A DNA stretch of 45,866 nucleotides from Anaeromyxobacter sp. (GTDB lineage Bacteria > Myxococcota > Myxococcia > Myxococcales > Anaeromyxobacteraceae), in assembly GCA_025360965.1 (NCBI GenBank), contig JANYBC010000164.1, positions 1 through 45,866 of the forward strand, in the 5' to 3' direction. Both the position numbers and the translations under genes were made by a program. The stretch's first letter is position 1; each line of letters opens with the position of its first letter. Below the pieces are notes generated by a model. That model was not told the DNA's origin, did no database searches, and saw nothing but the letters and a program-made list of their open reading frames with translations. Positions 17,369 to 25,055 of this stretch are shown here, one piece after another.

Positions 17369-19396
17369 ATGTTCGACCTCTCCACGCTCAACGCCCCGCA
17401 GCTCGACGCCGTCAAGACCACCGACGGGCCGCTCCTGGTCCTGGCCGGCGCCGGCTCGGGCAAGACCCGCGTCATCGCCCACCGGGTGGCCTGGCTCATC
17501 CAGCAGGGGCTCGACCCGGCCGCCATCCTCGCGGTCACCTTCACCAACAAGGCGGCCTCCGAGATGCGCGAGCGGGTGGCCGACCTGGCCGGGCACGCCG
17601 GGACCGAGGTCTTCGTCTCCACCTTCCACGCCTTCGGCCTCTGGCTGCTCAGCCAGGAGCACACCGCGGCCGGCCTGCCCAGGCGCTTCGCCATCTGCGA
17701 CGCCGGCGACCAGCAGTCGCTCGTGAAGCGCTGCATGCGCGAGGTGAAGGTGGACGACCGGGCCTTCGATCCGCGCCGGGTGCTCTGGCAGATATCCAAG
17801 GCCAAGAACGCCCTCAAGAAGAAGATCGTGCCGAGGCCCGAGGGGCAGGGCGACGACTACGACCTGATCGCCGCCGAGGTCTTCCCGCGCTACCAACTGG
17901 CGCTCCGGGCCCAGCGGGCCGTCGACTTCGACGACCTGATCGCGCGCCCGGTGGAGCTGCTCAAGAAGGACGCGGCGTTGCGGGCGAAGTACCAGGCCCG
18001 CTTCAGCCACCTGCTGGTCGACGAGTACCAGGACACCAACCTCTGCCAGCTCGAGCTGCTCAAGCTGCTGGCCGGCGAGCGCAAGAACGTCTGCGCGGTC
18101 GGCGACGACGACCAGGCCATCTACGGCTGGCGCGGCGCCGAGGTGAAGAACATCCTGCGCTACGACCGCCACTTCCCCGGGGCCAAGGAGGTGCGGCTGG
18201 AGCAGAACTACCGCTCCACCGGCCACATCCTCGCCTGCGCCAACGGCGTCATCTCGAAGAACGCCGCCCGCAAGCCGAAGAAGCTCTGGACCAGCGCCGG
18301 CCCGGGCGACCCGGTGCGGGTGGCCGCCTGCGAGGGCGAGGAGGAGGAGGCCCGCTTCGTGGCCTCGGAGATCACCCGGCTGCGCGGCGAGGGGCGGCCC
18401 TGGAGCCACTTCGCGGTGCTCTACCGCCTCAACGCACAGTCACGGCCCATCGAGGAGGCGCTACGCGAGGCGCAGATGCCGCACCAGGTCCACGGCGGCT
18501 CTGCCTTCTTCGACCGGGCCGAGGTGCGCGACCTGCTCGCCTACCTCAAGCTGGTGGCCTCTCCCGAGGATGAGAACTCCCTGTCACGAATAGTCAACGT
18601 GCCGCCCCGCGGCATCGGCGACACCTCGGTGGAGAAGGTGCACGCCCACGCCGTGGCCCACGGCCTGCCGCTGCTGGAGGCCTTCCGCCAGGCCGAGCGG
18701 GTGGAGGGGCTGACCCGCGGCGCCCCGGAGAAGATCGCCGAGTTCGTGGCCCTGCTCGATCGGACCCGGGCCGCCTTCACAGGCGGTGAGCTGGTGGCCG
18801 CCGCGCGGCGGCTGGTGGAGGAGCTCGACCTCTACGCCTACGCCCGCAGCTCGGTCTCCTCGGCCGAGGCCGGGCAGCGCAAGGTGGACGGCATCGACGG
18901 CATCCTGCGTTCGCTGGAGTGGTCGCAGGGGCGCGACCGGAAGGTCTCGCTGGCCGCCTGGCTGCAGCGGCTGGCGCTCGACAGCCGGGAAGAGGAGGAC
19001 CCTGCGGCCGAGGAGGGGATCTCGCTCATGACGCTGCACGCCTCCAAGGGGCTCGAGTTCCCGGTGGTCTTCCTGGTCGGCGTCGAGGAGGACCTGCTCC
19101 CTTGCGCCGGCATCCAGGGCGAGGCCCGCGACCTCGACGAGGAGCGGCGGCTGGCGTACGTGGGCGTGACCCGCGCCCGCGAGCTGCTCTTCCTGACCCG
19201 CGCCAAGCAGAGGGTGAAGCGCGGCAAGGTGCTGCCGCGGACCCCCTCCCGCTTCATCGAGGACCTGCCGGCCGACTCGCACGTGGTGGTCGACCCCAAC
19301 GCCCAGGCGGCGACCCCAGCGGAGATCGCGGCCCACACCTCGAGCGGGCTGGCCGACCTGCGGGCCCGGCTGGCCGCGGCGGGCGGGACCGGCTGA
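17369..19396 (+). CDS. Rep/UvrD-type 3'-5' ATP-dependent DNA helicase
   Basis: 675-residue superfamily 1A helicase. All motifs are present: AGAGSGKTR (I), FTNKAASEMRERV (Ia), LLVDEYQDTN (II), VGDDDQAIYGWRGA (III), QNYRST (IV), TLHASKGLEFPVVFLVG (V) and YVGVTRAREL (VI). The 2B/1B spacing and the segment FFDRAEVRDLLAYLKLVASP resemble E. coli Rep (673 residues) more than UvrD, and the C-terminus lacks the PcrA/UvrD RNA-polymerase-interacting Tudor tail. Such enzymes clear proteins from DNA at stalled forks or excision-repair gaps. The start at 17369 fits the family N-terminus (LNAPQLDAV). An upstream in-frame GTG would add unrelated residues. Confidence 0.95.
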   Translation: MFDLSTLNAPQLDAVKTTDGPLLVLAGAGSGKTRVIAHRVAWLIQQGLDPAAILAVTFTNKAASEMRERVADLAGHAGTEVFVSTFHAFGLWLLSQEHTAAGLPRRFAICDAGDQQSLVKRCMREVKVDDRAFDPRRVLWQISKAKNALKKKIVPRPEGQGDDYDLIAAEVFPRYQLALRAQRAVDFDDLIARPVELLKKDAALRAKYQARFSHLLVDEYQDTNLCQLELLKLLAGERKNVCAVGDDDQAIYGWRGAEVKNILRYDRHFPGAKEVRLEQNYRSTGHILACANGVISKNAARKPKKLWTSAGPGDPVRVAACEGEEEEARFVASEITRLRGEGRPWSHFAVLYRLNAQSRPIEEALREAQMPHQVHGGSAFFDRAEVRDLLAYLKLVASPEDENSLSRIVNVPPRGIGDTSVEKVHAHAVAHGLPLLEAFRQAERVEGLTRGAPEKIAEFVALLDRTRAAFTGGELVAAARRLVEELDLYAYARSSVSSAEAGQRKVDGIDGILRSLEWSQGRDRKVSLAAWLQRLALDSREEEDPAAEEGISLMTLHASKGLEFPVVFLVGVEEDLLPCAGIQGEARDLDEERRLAYVGVTRARELLFLTRAKQRVKRGKVLPRTPSRFIEDLPADSHVVVDPNAQAATPAEIAAHTSSGLADLRARLAAAGGTG

Positions 19397-19437
19397 GCGG
19401 GGAGCACGGAGCGGGACGGAGCGGTGCGCGGCGAGCC

Positions 19438-19680
19438 TCAGCCGACCAGGCGCAGCGCCGGCCCTATGGCGCGACCGCGGCAGAGCTGGACGCAGAGGCC
19501 GCAGCCGGTGCAGGTGGCCTCGTCGATCACCAGCGCCTCGCCGCCCACGTCGGCGATGGACCCGCAGGCCAGCTTCAGGCAGCTCCCGCAGCGGTTGCAG
19601 CGGCGCTCTTCGATGGAGATCGGGGCCTCGCTGGAGGTCTCTTCGGGCTGCGGCCGGGGGACGGGGAGGGGGAGGCTCAC
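19438..19680 (-). CDS. Two-[4Fe-4S] ferredoxin resembling the C-terminal tail of IorA
   Basis: 80-residue protein starting at a GTG (VSLPLPVPRPQPEE). It has two cluster motifs: RRCNRCGSCLKLACGSI (C-x2-C-x2-C-x4-C, lacking the usual x3-CP) and ATCTGCGLCVQLCRGRAI (C-x2-C-x2-C-x3-C with Arg replacing the following Pro). The unusual first motif and the ID-x3-C linker resemble the ferredoxin tail of indolepyruvate:ferredoxin oxidoreductase alpha subunit, here as a free protein with no IorA domain. Longer upstream frames run antisense through rplM/rpsI and are rejected. It is convergent with the helicase. Confidence 0.8.
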   Translation of the reverse strand: MSLPLPVPRPQPEETSSEAPISIEERRCNRCGSCLKLACGSIADVGGEALVIDEATCTGCGLCVQLCRGRAIGPALRLVG

Positions 19681-19686
19681 CGGGAG

Positions 19687-19692
19687 GACATA
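19687..19692 (-). promoter_or_regulatory. -10-like TATGTC before the ferredoxin start
   Basis: TATGTC on the minus strand ends 6 nt before the GTG at 19680, with no ribosome site. It helps choose this start. Confidence 0.35.
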
Positions 19693-19825
19693 GCCAGCCG
19701 GCCGGGTTCCCGCCAGGGGCGGGCGGCGTGACCACGGCGGGGCTGGCGTTCGGCGGGGCACCCGTATAGATTGCGCCTCCCTCGCGGGCGACGGCGCAGC
19801 GCGCCGCTCCGTGGGGTGGCGACCC

Positions 19826-19854
19826 TTGACAAGGGCTCGTCGTTCCTCTACAAC
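19826..19854 (+). promoter_or_regulatory. rplM: Sigma-70 promoter of rplM-rpsI
   Basis: A perfect -35 TTGACA (19826-19831), a 17-bp spacer and -10 TACAAC (19849-19854). Transcription would start near 19861, giving a leader of about 30 nt. Confidence 0.7.
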
Positions 19855-19890
19855 GCGCCTTCCAATTTTCCGGGAAAAGCAGGTCCTTAC

Positions 19891-20337
19891 ATGTCCAGAA
19901 CGACGCACAGCGCCACTCGCGACGAGGCCCTCAAGGGCCGCGCCTGGTGGATCGTCGATGGCAGCGACCAGACGGTCGGCCGTCTCGCCACCCGCCTCGC
20001 TACCATCCTCAAGGGCAAGCACAAGCCCCTCTACACCCCGTCGCTCGACACCGGCGACTTCGTGGTGGTGGTCAACGCCGACAAGGTCCGCTTCACCGGC
20101 AAGAAGGAGACCGACAAGGTCTACTTCACCCACACCATGCGCCCGGGCGGCGAGAAGCTCACGCCCCCCGACAAGCTCCGCCAGAAGCACCCCACCGGTC
20201 CGCTCGTCAACGCCGTCAAGCGCATGCTGCCGAGGAGCGCGCTGGGCCGGCAGATGATGACCAAGCTGAAGGTCTACGCGGGCGCCACCCACCCGCACGC
20301 GGCGCAGAAGCCGCAGCAACTCGTCCTTTCGAAGTGA
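19891..20337 (+). CDS. rplM: 50S ribosomal protein L13
   Basis: 148-residue L13. Recognised from [59 protein letters not shown], the [20 protein letters not shown] block and [19 protein letters not shown]. It binds 23S rRNA early in 50S assembly. Length matches the bacterial family (~142-148). It is the first gene of the conserved rplM-rpsI operon, 7 bp before rpsI, driven by a consensus-like promoter. The ATG at 19891 fits the family start, with a short N-terminal extension ([16 protein letters not shown]). Confidence 0.98.
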   Translation: MSRTTHSATRDEALKGRAWWIVDGSDQTVGRLATRLATILKGKHKPLYTPSLDTGDFVVVVNADKVRFTGKKETDKVYFTHTMRPGGEKLTPPDKLRQKHPTGPLVNAVKRMLPRSALGRQMMTKLKVYAGATHPHAAQKPQQLVLSK

Positions 20338-20344
20338 GGAACTG

Positions 20345-20737
20345 ATGGCTACCCAGGTCCAGATCAACGTCGGCCGCCGCAAGGAGTCCGTGGCGCGGGT
20401 GCGCCTCATCCCCGGCACCGGCAACGTCACCATCAACGGCCGGCCCATGGACGAGTACTTCGGCCGTGAGACCTCCAAGATGATCCTGATCGAGCCGCTC
20501 AAGCTGGTCGACCAGCTCGGCAAGGTCGACGTCCTGGTCAACGCCAATGGCGGCGGGCTCTCCGGCCAGGCCGGCGCCATCCGCCACGGCATCAGCCGCG
20601 CCCTGGTGCGGATGAACGAGGAGTACCGGCCGGCCCTGAAGAAGGCCGGTTTCCTGACCCGAGATGCCCGCGCGGTCGAGCGCAAGAAGTACGGCCGCCC
20701 CGGCGCCCGCAAGCGCTTCCAGTTCTCGAAGCGCTAG
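20345..20737 (+). CDS. rpsI: 30S ribosomal protein S9
   Basis: 130-residue S9: [80 protein letters not shown] split across the conserved core, and the basic tail [19 protein letters not shown] ending in the invariant SKR that reaches the P-site tRNA. It is cotranscribed with rplM, with GAGGA 7 nt before the start. A strong hairpin 34 bp downstream ends the operon. Confidence 0.98.
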   Translation: MATQVQINVGRRKESVARVRLIPGTGNVTINGRPMDEYFGRETSKMILIEPLKLVDQLGKVDVLVNANGGGLSGQAGAIRHGISRALVRMNEEYRPALKKAGFLTRDARAVERKKYGRPGARKRFQFSKR

Positions 20738-20770
20738 CGCGCTCCACCGGGCCAGGTTCGGCTCGCTCTC

Positions 20771-20802
20771 GACGGCCGGCGCCCCCTGGGTGTCCGGCCG
20801 TC
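20771..20802 (+). terminator. Rho-independent-like terminator of rplM-rpsI
   Basis: Perfect 9-bp stem GACGGCCGG / CCGGCCGTC with a 14-nt loop, 34 bp after the rpsI stop. A short T-run (GTTT) occurs 5 nt downstream. Confidence 0.55.
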
Positions 20803-20824
20803 TGGCGTTTCGGTGGCCAGGCGG

Positions 20825-20842
20825 TATCGGCCGGCGCCGATA
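20825..20842. repeat. Inverted repeat just upstream of the pilT promoter
   Basis: TATCGGC-CGGC-GCCGATA: perfect 7-bp arms, ending directly before a TTGGAC -35-like box (20843-20848). The position suits an operator for pilT. Confidence 0.4.
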
Positions 20843-20867
20843 TTGGACCGGCGCGGGAGGGGGGTGC

Positions 20868-20873
20868 TACCCT
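20868..20873 (+). promoter_or_regulatory. pilT: -10-like TACCCT before pilT
   Basis: TACCCT ends 9 nt before the ATG at 20883. TTGGAC 19 bp upstream may serve as the -35. The transcript would be nearly leaderless. Confidence 0.45.
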
Positions 20874-20882
20874 CCCGGGGCG

Positions 20883-22172
20883 ATGGAACTGAACGAGATC
20901 CTCCAGGTCGCCCTCCGCGCCGGCGCCAGCGACATCCACCTCAAGGCCGGCCTCCCGCCCATGTTCCGGGTGGACGGCGGGCTGGTGCCGCTCAAGGACG
21001 CCCGGCGGCTGCCCCCGGAGGAGATCCAGCGGATGGCGCTCGGGATCATGAACGAGTACCAGCGCGAGAAGTACAAGCAGACCAACGAGGTCGACCTGGC
21101 CTACGGCGTCCCCGGGCTGGGACGCTTCCGCGTCAACATCTTCCAGCAGCGCGGCACCATCGGGGTGGTGCTGCGGGTCATCCCCTTCAAGATCCAGTCG
21201 ATCGAGCAGCTCATGCTGCCCAAGATCCTGGAGAAGATCGCCGGCGAGCAGCGCGGCCTGGTGCTGGTCACCGGCACCACCGGCTCGGGCAAGTCGACCA
21301 CGCTGGCAGCCATGGTCGACCACGTCAACGCCACCGAGACCTGCCACATCATGACCATCGAGGACCCCATCGAGTTCCTCATCCGCGACAAGCGCTCGAT
21401 CGTGAACCAGCGCGAGGTGGGCGTCGACACCATGAGCTTCGGGCAGGCGCTCAAGAGCGCCCTGCGCCAGGACCCCGACGTGATCCTGGTGGGCGAGATG
21501 CGCGACCTCGAGACCATCGAGACGGCGCTCACCGCAGCCGAGACCGGCCACCTGGTGATGTCGACCCTCCACACCCTCGACGCCACCGAGACCATCAACC
21601 GGATCATCTCCGCCTTCCCCCCGTACCAGCAGAAGCAGGTGCGGCTGCAGCTCGGCTCGGTCCTGCGCGGGGTCATCTCGCAGCGGTTGGTGCCGCGCGC
21701 CGACGGCAAGGGGCGCGTGCCGGCCATCGAGGTGCTGCTCTGCACCAGCCGCGTCCGCGAGATGATCGAGGACAAGGACCGCACCAAGGAGATCACCGAC
21801 GCCATCTCCCAGGGGCACGTCAGCTACGGGATGCAGACCTTCGACCAGTCGCTGATGTCCCTGCTCAAGTCGAACCTCATCAGCTACGACGAGGCACTCC
21901 GCCAGGCCACCAACCCCGACGACTTCGCGCTGCGGGTCTCCGGCATCAGCAGCACCAGCGACTCGAAGTGGGACGGGTTCGAGACCAGGGCCGAGCCGCT
22001 GGCGCCGGCCGCCGCCGCGCCGCGCCCGCCGGCCCCGCGCCCCACCCCCGGGCCGCCAGCCCAGCCCGGGATCGCCCTGGGCCGGGTGCAGCCGGCCAAG
22101 GCGCCGGCCCCCGAGACCCCTGGCGGTGGCGCAGCCGGTGGCGACGACGACTTCCAGATCGAGCGCTTCTAG
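20883..22172 (+). CDS. pilT: Type IV pilus retraction ATPase PilT
   Basis: 429-residue hexameric secretion-superfamily ATPase that depolymerises type IV pili and powers twitching (social) motility. Motifs: N-terminal PAS-like domain beginning MELNEILQVALRAGASDIHL, Walker A GTTGSGKSTT, Asp box TIEDPIEF, Walker B QDPDVILVGEMRD, His box TGHLVMSTLHT and the AIRNLIRE-region equivalent SRVREMIEDKDRTKEI. PilT is usually 345-375 residues. This one has a ~55-residue Pro/Ala-rich C-terminal extension ending in GDDDFQIERF. The start fits the family exactly. It is followed by recX, 34 bp downstream. No other pilus genes are in the window. Confidence 0.96.
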   Translation: MELNEILQVALRAGASDIHLKAGLPPMFRVDGGLVPLKDARRLPPEEIQRMALGIMNEYQREKYKQTNEVDLAYGVPGLGRFRVNIFQQRGTIGVVLRVIPFKIQSIEQLMLPKILEKIAGEQRGLVLVTGTTGSGKSTTLAAMVDHVNATETCHIMTIEDPIEFLIRDKRSIVNQREVGVDTMSFGQALKSALRQDPDVILVGEMRDLETIETALTAAETGHLVMSTLHTLDATETINRIISAFPPYQQKQVRLQLGSVLRGVISQRLVPRADGKGRVPAIEVLLCTSRVREMIEDKDRTKEITDAISQGHVSYGMQTFDQSLMSLLKSNLISYDEALRQATNPDDFALRVSGISSTSDSKWDGFETRAEPLAPAAAAPRPPAPRPTPGPPAQPGIALGRVQPAKAPAPETPGGGAAGGDDDFQIERF

Positions 22173-22206
22173 GCGCCCCCGCGGGCCGCCGGAGGCGTCG
22201 CCGCTG

Positions 22207-22683
22207 GTGCGCGCCCGCGAGGTGGCGGTGCGCTATCTCGCCGCCGCGGCCCGCACCGAGCGCCAGGTGCGCGCCCGGCTCCAGAAGGCCGAGCTCTCCG
22301 ACCAGGCCGACGCCGTGGTCGCCTGGCTGCGCGAGCTGCGCTACCTCGACGATGACGCCTACGCCCGGGCGCGGGCCCGGACGCTGGTCGCCTCCGGGCG
22401 GGTCGGACCGCGCACCGCCGAGCGGCGGCTGCTCCAGGCCGGGATCGCCGCTGGCGCCGCCCGGGCGGCGGTGGCCGGGGCCCTGGTCGAGGAGGCGCCG
22501 GGTGGCGAGGCGGCGCAGTGCCGGGCGCTGGCGCTGCGGCGAGCCCGGGGGACCCCACTCGAAGCGCTCGACGCCCGGGCGCGCGGCCGCCTGGCCCGCT
22601 TCCTCCTCGGCCGCGGCTTCTCCGGCAGCGCCGTGGCCAGGGCGCTGGGGGGCTTCGAGGACCGGGACCTCGAGGAGGACTGA
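22207..22683 (+). CDS. recX: RecX-family regulator of RecA
   Basis: 158-residue RecX-like protein, a chain of three-helix repeats that binds and modulates RecA filaments. Diagnostic segments: VAVRYLAAAARTERQVRARL, VVAWLRELRYLDDDAYARA and GRVGPRTAERRLLQAGI, then ARFLLGRGFSGSAVARAL. The GTG at 22207 is taken as start because GGAGG lies 11 nt upstream and only a few residues precede the family core. A GTG at 22126, overlapping pilT, is possible and would add 27 residues. RecA is not in the window. Ala/Arg-rich composition reflects the GC content. Confidence 0.88.
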   Translation: MRAREVAVRYLAAAARTERQVRARLQKAELSDQADAVVAWLRELRYLDDDAYARARARTLVASGRVGPRTAERRLLQAGIAAGAARAAVAGALVEEAPGGEAAQCRALALRRARGTPLEALDARARGRLARFLLGRGFSGSAVARALGGFEDRDLEED

Positions 22684-22738
22684 CCCTACCCGGCGGCGGC
22701 AGGGCCCCCGGAGTGATGCACGGGGCGGGGTTCCAGGC

Positions 22739-22744
22739 TATGTT
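22739..22744 (+). promoter_or_regulatory. bamD: -10-like TATGTT before bamD
   Basis: TATGTT ends 10 nt before the ATG at 22755, which then becomes the natural start for the lipoprotein signal. An earlier in-frame ATG (22740) lies inside the box. Confidence 0.4.
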
Positions 22745-22754
22745 CCGGCCCCTC

Positions 22755-23531
22755 ATGCGCTCCCGGATCCTCCTCGCCGTCCTGCTCCCGCTGCTGGCCT
22801 GCGCCAGCGGCCGCGTCTCGTTCACGGGCGAGATCCGGTACGCGAAGACGCCCGAGGAGAACTACGACGCCGGGCTCGACGAGCTCAAGCACGAGAACTG
22901 GGTCGAGGCCGGCAAGTTCCTCGAGCACGTCCGGACCAAGTACCCCTTCTCGAGGTTCGCCGCCCTGGCCGAGCTGGCGCAGGCCGACTCCAGGTTCCTG
23001 CAGAGCCGGTTCCCCGAGGCGGCCGAGGCCTACGCCGCCTTCGTCACCGCCCACCCGACCCACGAGCAGGCCGACTACGCCGCCTTCCGCGCCGCGCTCT
23101 CCCGCTTCAGCGACGCGCCCACCGACTTCATCTTCTTCCCGCCCGCCATCGAGAAGGATCAGAAGGCGCTGCGCGCCGCGGCCGACCTGCTCACCGCCTT
23201 CCTCAAGGAGCGGCCCAACGCCAAGCAGGCGCTCGAGGCGAAGAAGCTGCTCGGCGAGGCCCAGGCCAAGCTGGCCGGGCACGAGCTCTACGTCGCCGAG
23301 TTCTACTGGAAGCGGGAGCGCTGGGCCGGGGCCGCCATGCGCTACGAGGGGCTGGTGCGCGACTACCCGGGCACGCCGCAGGAGCCGGAGGCGCTGCTGC
23401 GGATGGGGCAGGCCTACGCCCGGCTCGAGGAGAAGTTCCGCTCCCAGCAGGCCCTGCAGAAGCTCATCGCCCGCTATCCGCAGGACAAGCGCCGCGGGGA
23501 CGCGGAGAAGCTGCTCGAGCAGCTCAGGTAG
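22755..23531 (+). CDS. bamD: Outer-membrane assembly lipoprotein BamD
   Basis: 258-residue lipoprotein of the BamABCDE machine that folds beta-barrels into the outer membrane. Signal MRSRILLAVLLPLLACAS carries the lipobox Cys at residue 16. TPR-like repeats follow: AGLDELKHENWVEAGKFLEH, VRTKYPFSRFAALAELAQAD, FPEAAEAYAAFVTAHPTHEQ, and the C-terminal repeats EFYWKRERWAGAAMRYEGLV and YPGTPQEPEALLRMG. The KYPFS segment and FIFFPPAIEKDQ loop resemble BamD of delta-proteobacteria. Length (245-290) is normal. A single-helix protein gene follows 11 bp downstream, likely in the same operon. Confidence 0.9.
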   Translation: MRSRILLAVLLPLLACASGRVSFTGEIRYAKTPEENYDAGLDELKHENWVEAGKFLEHVRTKYPFSRFAALAELAQADSRFLQSRFPEAAEAYAAFVTAHPTHEQADYAAFRAALSRFSDAPTDFIFFPPAIEKDQKALRAAADLLTAFLKERPNAKQALEAKKLLGEAQAKLAGHELYVAEFYWKRERWAGAAMRYEGLVRDYPGTPQEPEALLRMGQAYARLEEKFRSQQALQKLIARYPQDKRRGDAEKLLEQLR

Positions 23532-23542
23532 CAGGGCACCGG

Positions 23543-24313
23543 ATGCGTCCCGGCTCGGGTCGACGCGCCCTCGGAAGGCTGCTCCAGGCACGCCAGGGCG
23601 CCCCCTACCTCTTCCCGCTACTGCTGGTGCTGCTGGTGCTCGGCGCCGGCTGGTGGCTGCGGGACCTCACCCCGCGGCTGGCCGGCGCGGTGGCCGACCC
23701 CGAGACCCGGGTGCGCGCCGCGCTCTCACGCCAGCGGAGCCTCCACCTCTCCGACGTCTACGGCTTCAAGGCCGGCGGCACGCTCGAGCTGGCGCCGGTC
23801 CGCTTCGGCGATCTCGCCATCACAGTGGAGAATGAGCGGGCCCAGGTGGTGGCCATGGTCGAGGGCGACGGGGTCATCGAGTGGCGGCGCGGCCGGATCA
23901 AGGTCGGCTACATCGGCCGCGAGAAGTTCTCCATGACGCCGTGCGATCTCGGCGGCTGGTGCGCCGACGGGCGGCAGCTGGCCGAGCTGCGGCGGGTGCT
24001 ACCGCTCCTCTTCCGGCGCATCGACGCCTTCAACGCCCGCGACGCGGCGGGTTACGGGCGGCTGGTGGGGGAGGGGTACCGGGGGCCGGGCGGCAAGGCG
24101 GCCGTGCTGGCACAGCTCGCCCGCGACTTCGGCCCCGGCCCGGGTGGCACCCTCACCGTGACCGCCTGGCAGCTCCGCATCGAGGCCGGGCGGGTGGTGG
24201 TCGGAGAGGACGAGCGGGTGCGCGTCGGCGACGGCCCCGAGGTGGCGCTGCGGGCCCGGCTGGAACTCAAGGAGGAGGGCGGGCGATGGGTCATCGTCGA
24301 CGGCCTGATGTAG
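23543..24313 (+). CDS. Membrane-anchored protein with C-terminal NTF2-like region, unknown function
   Basis: 256 residues: basic N-terminus, one transmembrane helix at about 23-42 ([16 protein letters not shown]), then a periplasmic part. The section [20 protein letters not shown] followed by a beta-rich end ([38 protein letters not shown]) looks like an NTF2/SnoaL-type cone fold, often used for ligand binding or as an assembly module. This is pattern resemblance only. There are two Cys (PCDLGGWC) six residues apart. It follows bamD closely, so a role in envelope assembly is a reasonable guess. Its TAG stop is part of the next gene's -10-like element. Confidence 0.75.
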   Translation: MRPGSGRRALGRLLQARQGAPYLFPLLLVLLVLGAGWWLRDLTPRLAGAVADPETRVRAALSRQRSLHLSDVYGFKAGGTLELAPVRFGDLAITVENERAQVVAMVEGDGVIEWRRGRIKVGYIGREKFSMTPCDLGGWCADGRQLAELRRVLPLLFRRIDAFNARDAAGYGRLVGEGYRGPGGKAAVLAQLARDFGPGPGGTLTVTAWQLRIEAGRVVVGEDERVRVGDGPEVALRARLELKEEGGRWVIVDGLM

Positions 24314-24316
24314 AGT
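24311..24316 (+). promoter_or_regulatory. -10 (TAGAGT) overlapping a stop codon, for the TPR-selD operon
   Basis: TAGAGT includes the TAG stop of the preceding gene. It predicts an ~18-nt leader with GGGAGG 9 nt before the ATG at 24342. Confidence 0.4.
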
Positions 24317-24341
24317 CGGACATCCCGGGAGGACGGTCGAC

Positions 24342-25055
24342 ATGGACGAGACCCTGAAGCAGGCCCTGACGCTGGGGCGCGGCTACTACCTGAAGCGGGA
24401 GTACGCGCTCGCCGAGCAGTACCTCACCGAGGTGGTCGAGAAGAACCAGTCGTTCGCCGACGTCTACAACATGCTCGGCGTCATCTATCACGACCAGGGG
24501 CAGTACCAGAAAGCGCAGCGCTCCTTCGAGGCGGCGCTTCGCATCAACCCCGGCTACACCGACGCCGCGCTCAACCTCGCCGTCACCTACAACGACACCG
24601 GCCGCTACAAGGACGCGCAGGAGACCTACCGCCACGCCCTCTCCCGCTCCGGCGCCACCGAGACCAAGCTCGACCGCTTCGTGGCCGGCAAGCTGGCCAA
24701 CATGTACGCCGACATCGCCGACGTCTACCTCTCCTCCGGGCTCTACACCGAGGCGGTGGCCGAGTACCGCCGGGCCCTGACGCTGGGGCCGACCTTCGTC
24801 GACATCCGGGCCCGGCTGGCCGGGGCCCTGCGCGACTCCGGTGAGCGCGACGCCGCCATGGCCGAGTACCAGGCGGTCATCAAGCAGAGCCCGACCTACG
24901 TGCCGGCCCGGCTCAACCTCGGCCTGAGCCTGCTGGCGGCCGGGCGCAAGGAGGAGGCGGCCGAGCAGTGGAAGGCGGTGCTGGCCATCAGCCCCGGCAA
25001 CCGCAACGCCACCATGTACCTGGAGCTGGCCGAAGGACAGAAGCCGCAGGCATGA
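24342..25055 (+). CDS. Tetratricopeptide-repeat protein
   Basis: 237-residue protein made almost entirely of TPR units: [100 protein letters not shown] and [20 protein letters not shown], about six repeats. No signal peptide or membrane segment, so it is a cytoplasmic scaffold. Partners cannot be told from sequence. Its stop overlaps the selD start by 4 bp (ATGA), coupling the two genes. GGGAGG precedes the start. Confidence 0.9.
   Translation: MDETLKQALTLGRGYYLKREYALAEQYLTEVVEKNQSFADVYNMLGVIYHDQGQYQKAQRSFEAALRINPGYTDAALNLAVTYNDTGRYKDAQETYRHALSRSGATETKLDRFVAGKLANMYADIADVYLSSGLYTEAVAEYRRALTLGPTFVDIRARLAGALRDSGERDAAMAEYQAVIKQSPTYVPARLNLGLSLLAAGRKEEAAEQWKAVLAISPGNRNATMYLELAEGQKPQA

Noticed and set aside
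20813-24313. 1166-residue plus-strand frame through pilT, recX and bamD
   Set aside because: Only its last part (from 23543) matches a plausible protein. The rest is a shifted shadow of three recognised genes.
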